Of a stretch of 64,000 nt of DNA, positions 62,800-64,000 are shown piece by piece. The DNA is taken from assembly GCA_037976565.1 (NCBI GenBank), contig CP137679.1, positions 31,687,764 through 31,751,763 of the forward strand. The letters run 5' to 3'. The notes under the pieces were generated by a model that saw only the letters and a program-made list of their open reading frames with translations, searched no databases and was not told the origin of the DNA. This DNA comes from Mesocentrotus franciscanus. Taxonomy: Eukaryota; Echinodermata; Echinoidea; Camarodonta; Strongylocentrotidae. How positions within the stretch are numbered: position 1 is the first letter of the stretch; each line of letters opens with the position of its first letter. The translations under genes were made by a program, and so were the position numbers.

Positions 62800-64000
62800 G
62801 AATTCCCTCCAACTTCCATTTATACATGTAACTTTTTGTTTGTTTAAACCTTTAAATGACGTTTCTTTGCTAAATGATTTCATGTACTTGGACTGCGTGA
62901 TGTTTGGAATTTTTGGTGTACGTGCATAATATAGTTTATTCATATTTCTCCACCCATCTAACTCCGGTTCGCTTCAGTGGAAATAAAGGTTTTCCGGAAC
63001 TAACATATATCCTATCTATGCCTCGTTCTGTTAGAGAGAGAGGAGAGAACATTGCATTATCTGCGCTATTTTAGATCTAGACTCAAAGGTAGGAAGTTTA
63101 TTTATTTATTTCACAGACGTTTTTATATTGTTGTTTCTGTCCACTTTTTGCTCTTGTAATGATTGTCTCCTTCTTCCCCGCAAAATTATTTTTGATCATT
63201 GTCTTATGCTCATTGTAATTCTTTACTGGATTTGTTTTTCAGTTGATTTTTCGTTGTTATGAGTATACTGTAGATATATTAGTTTTAGATAAGATATCCG
63301 AGCAGCCAATGCAATATTCATGTTTCATTCTGTTTCAAGTGTTCTTATTTTATAACAATTTTGCGTTAAGTTAACCAATTGTGAGTCTGAACTGAATTTC
63401 GTCATTTAATTAAGCATGAAATTGTTAGACATAGTAATATTCGTTATTGTTAAGAAACTTACCAACCGGGCAACTGCAGTATACATACAAAAAGATATTT
63501 TAGGCTAATTTTGATGATATTTTGGTATATTTTTACAATATCATTTTAGTCAGGAGAAGAGGATCATAACGTAGGGTGATACATGCATTACTTTTATAGT
63601 GCTATTTTATAGTGCTATTTTTGTCAAGAAGAGGTAATGTGTATTCCCTTGTTTTTGCTTGTTATTCAAATACGCTAAGGGGTATGATTTTGATTTAAGC
63701 ATTTATTTTGTATTTTGTTTTTATTTTTGTAACGACAGAATGTCTTATTTTAAGCCATGTTCTATCTAAACCTAATAATTATCAACTATGTTATCTTAGG
63801 GACGTTGCGCTTCAAACAATTTTTTGTTTATGCACTGTTCCTACTATGTATTACATCTCGATGTAACCCACTGAATTTTATTATCTGTAAACAATTATTT
63901 TACATGGTGAATAAATAAAACAAACAAACAAACAAACAAACTTTTAATATACGAATCGCCCACTACTTTGCTGACACATAATCTGGATAATATAAAGTTA
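62800..64000. other. Window end without a supported coding exon
   Basis: AT-rich sequence. It includes a possible non-coding first exon ending near 63089 and, at about 63880-63941, a LINE- or SINE-like tail (GAATAAATAAAACAAAC repeats). No open frame with recognisable domains was found. Confidence 0.4.

Overview
The window is animal nuclear DNA from what looks like a marine deuterostome, most likely an echinoderm such as a sea urchin. This rests on inference: AT-rich sequence, many short GT-AG exons in long introns, dense fold-back MITEs and tRNA-derived SINEs, and a large NIDO-AMOP-VWD-EGF-SEA membrane protein. I could not run a search, so the species is unverified. No bacterial features, CRISPR arrays or viral genes were seen.

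Three genes are well supported. (1) Positions 228 to 38840 (+) hold the 3' part of a large gene whose 5' end lies before the window. I resolve 50 exons (about 7.9 kb coding, roughly 2,630 residues). They encode a type I membrane, mucin-like or adhesion protein with this order: sushi x2, EGF x2, NIDO, AMOP, VWD, a cadherin/Ig-like module, about 24 EGF modules, SEA, EGF x2, SEA with a cleavage motif, EGF, Thr-rich stalk, transmembrane helix, cytoplasmic tail. (2) Positions 47481 to 41199 (-) hold a six-exon TYW3 gene (wybutosine synthesis on tRNA-Phe), convergent with gene 1. (3) Positions 48330 to 57767 (+) hold delta-aminolevulinic acid dehydratase (ALAD, haem synthesis). It is preceded by an unusual first exon encoding a BED-type zinc finger that can be spliced in frame, through a PKKRR and ITDYF segment, to the ALAD domain. 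TYW3 and the BED/ALAD gene are head to head, with about 850 bp between start codons.

Introns and intergenic DNA are rich in mobile elements: a TTAA-flanked piggyBac-like MITE (three copies), a TA-flanked mariner-like MITE (three clear copies, one nested in another element), a 1.1-kb hAT-like element, a 1.6-kb fold-back element in TYW3 intron 1, other hairpin elements, two tRNA-derived SINE families and LINE 3' fragments. From 58.3 kb to the end there is no supported protein-coding gene. A tandem CCAAT-box block at 62.6-62.8 kb followed by a possible splice donor near 63.09 kb may mark the promoter of a gene that continues beyond the window.

The strangest global signal is a set of seven places where one missing base breaks an otherwise well-conserved reading frame or splice donor. 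They fall in all three genes, including the housekeeping genes ALAD and TYW3. All are apparent deletions, which points to assembly or consensus error more than to gene death. The most interesting biological lead is the possible BED finger / PIP-degron-like / ALAD fusion.
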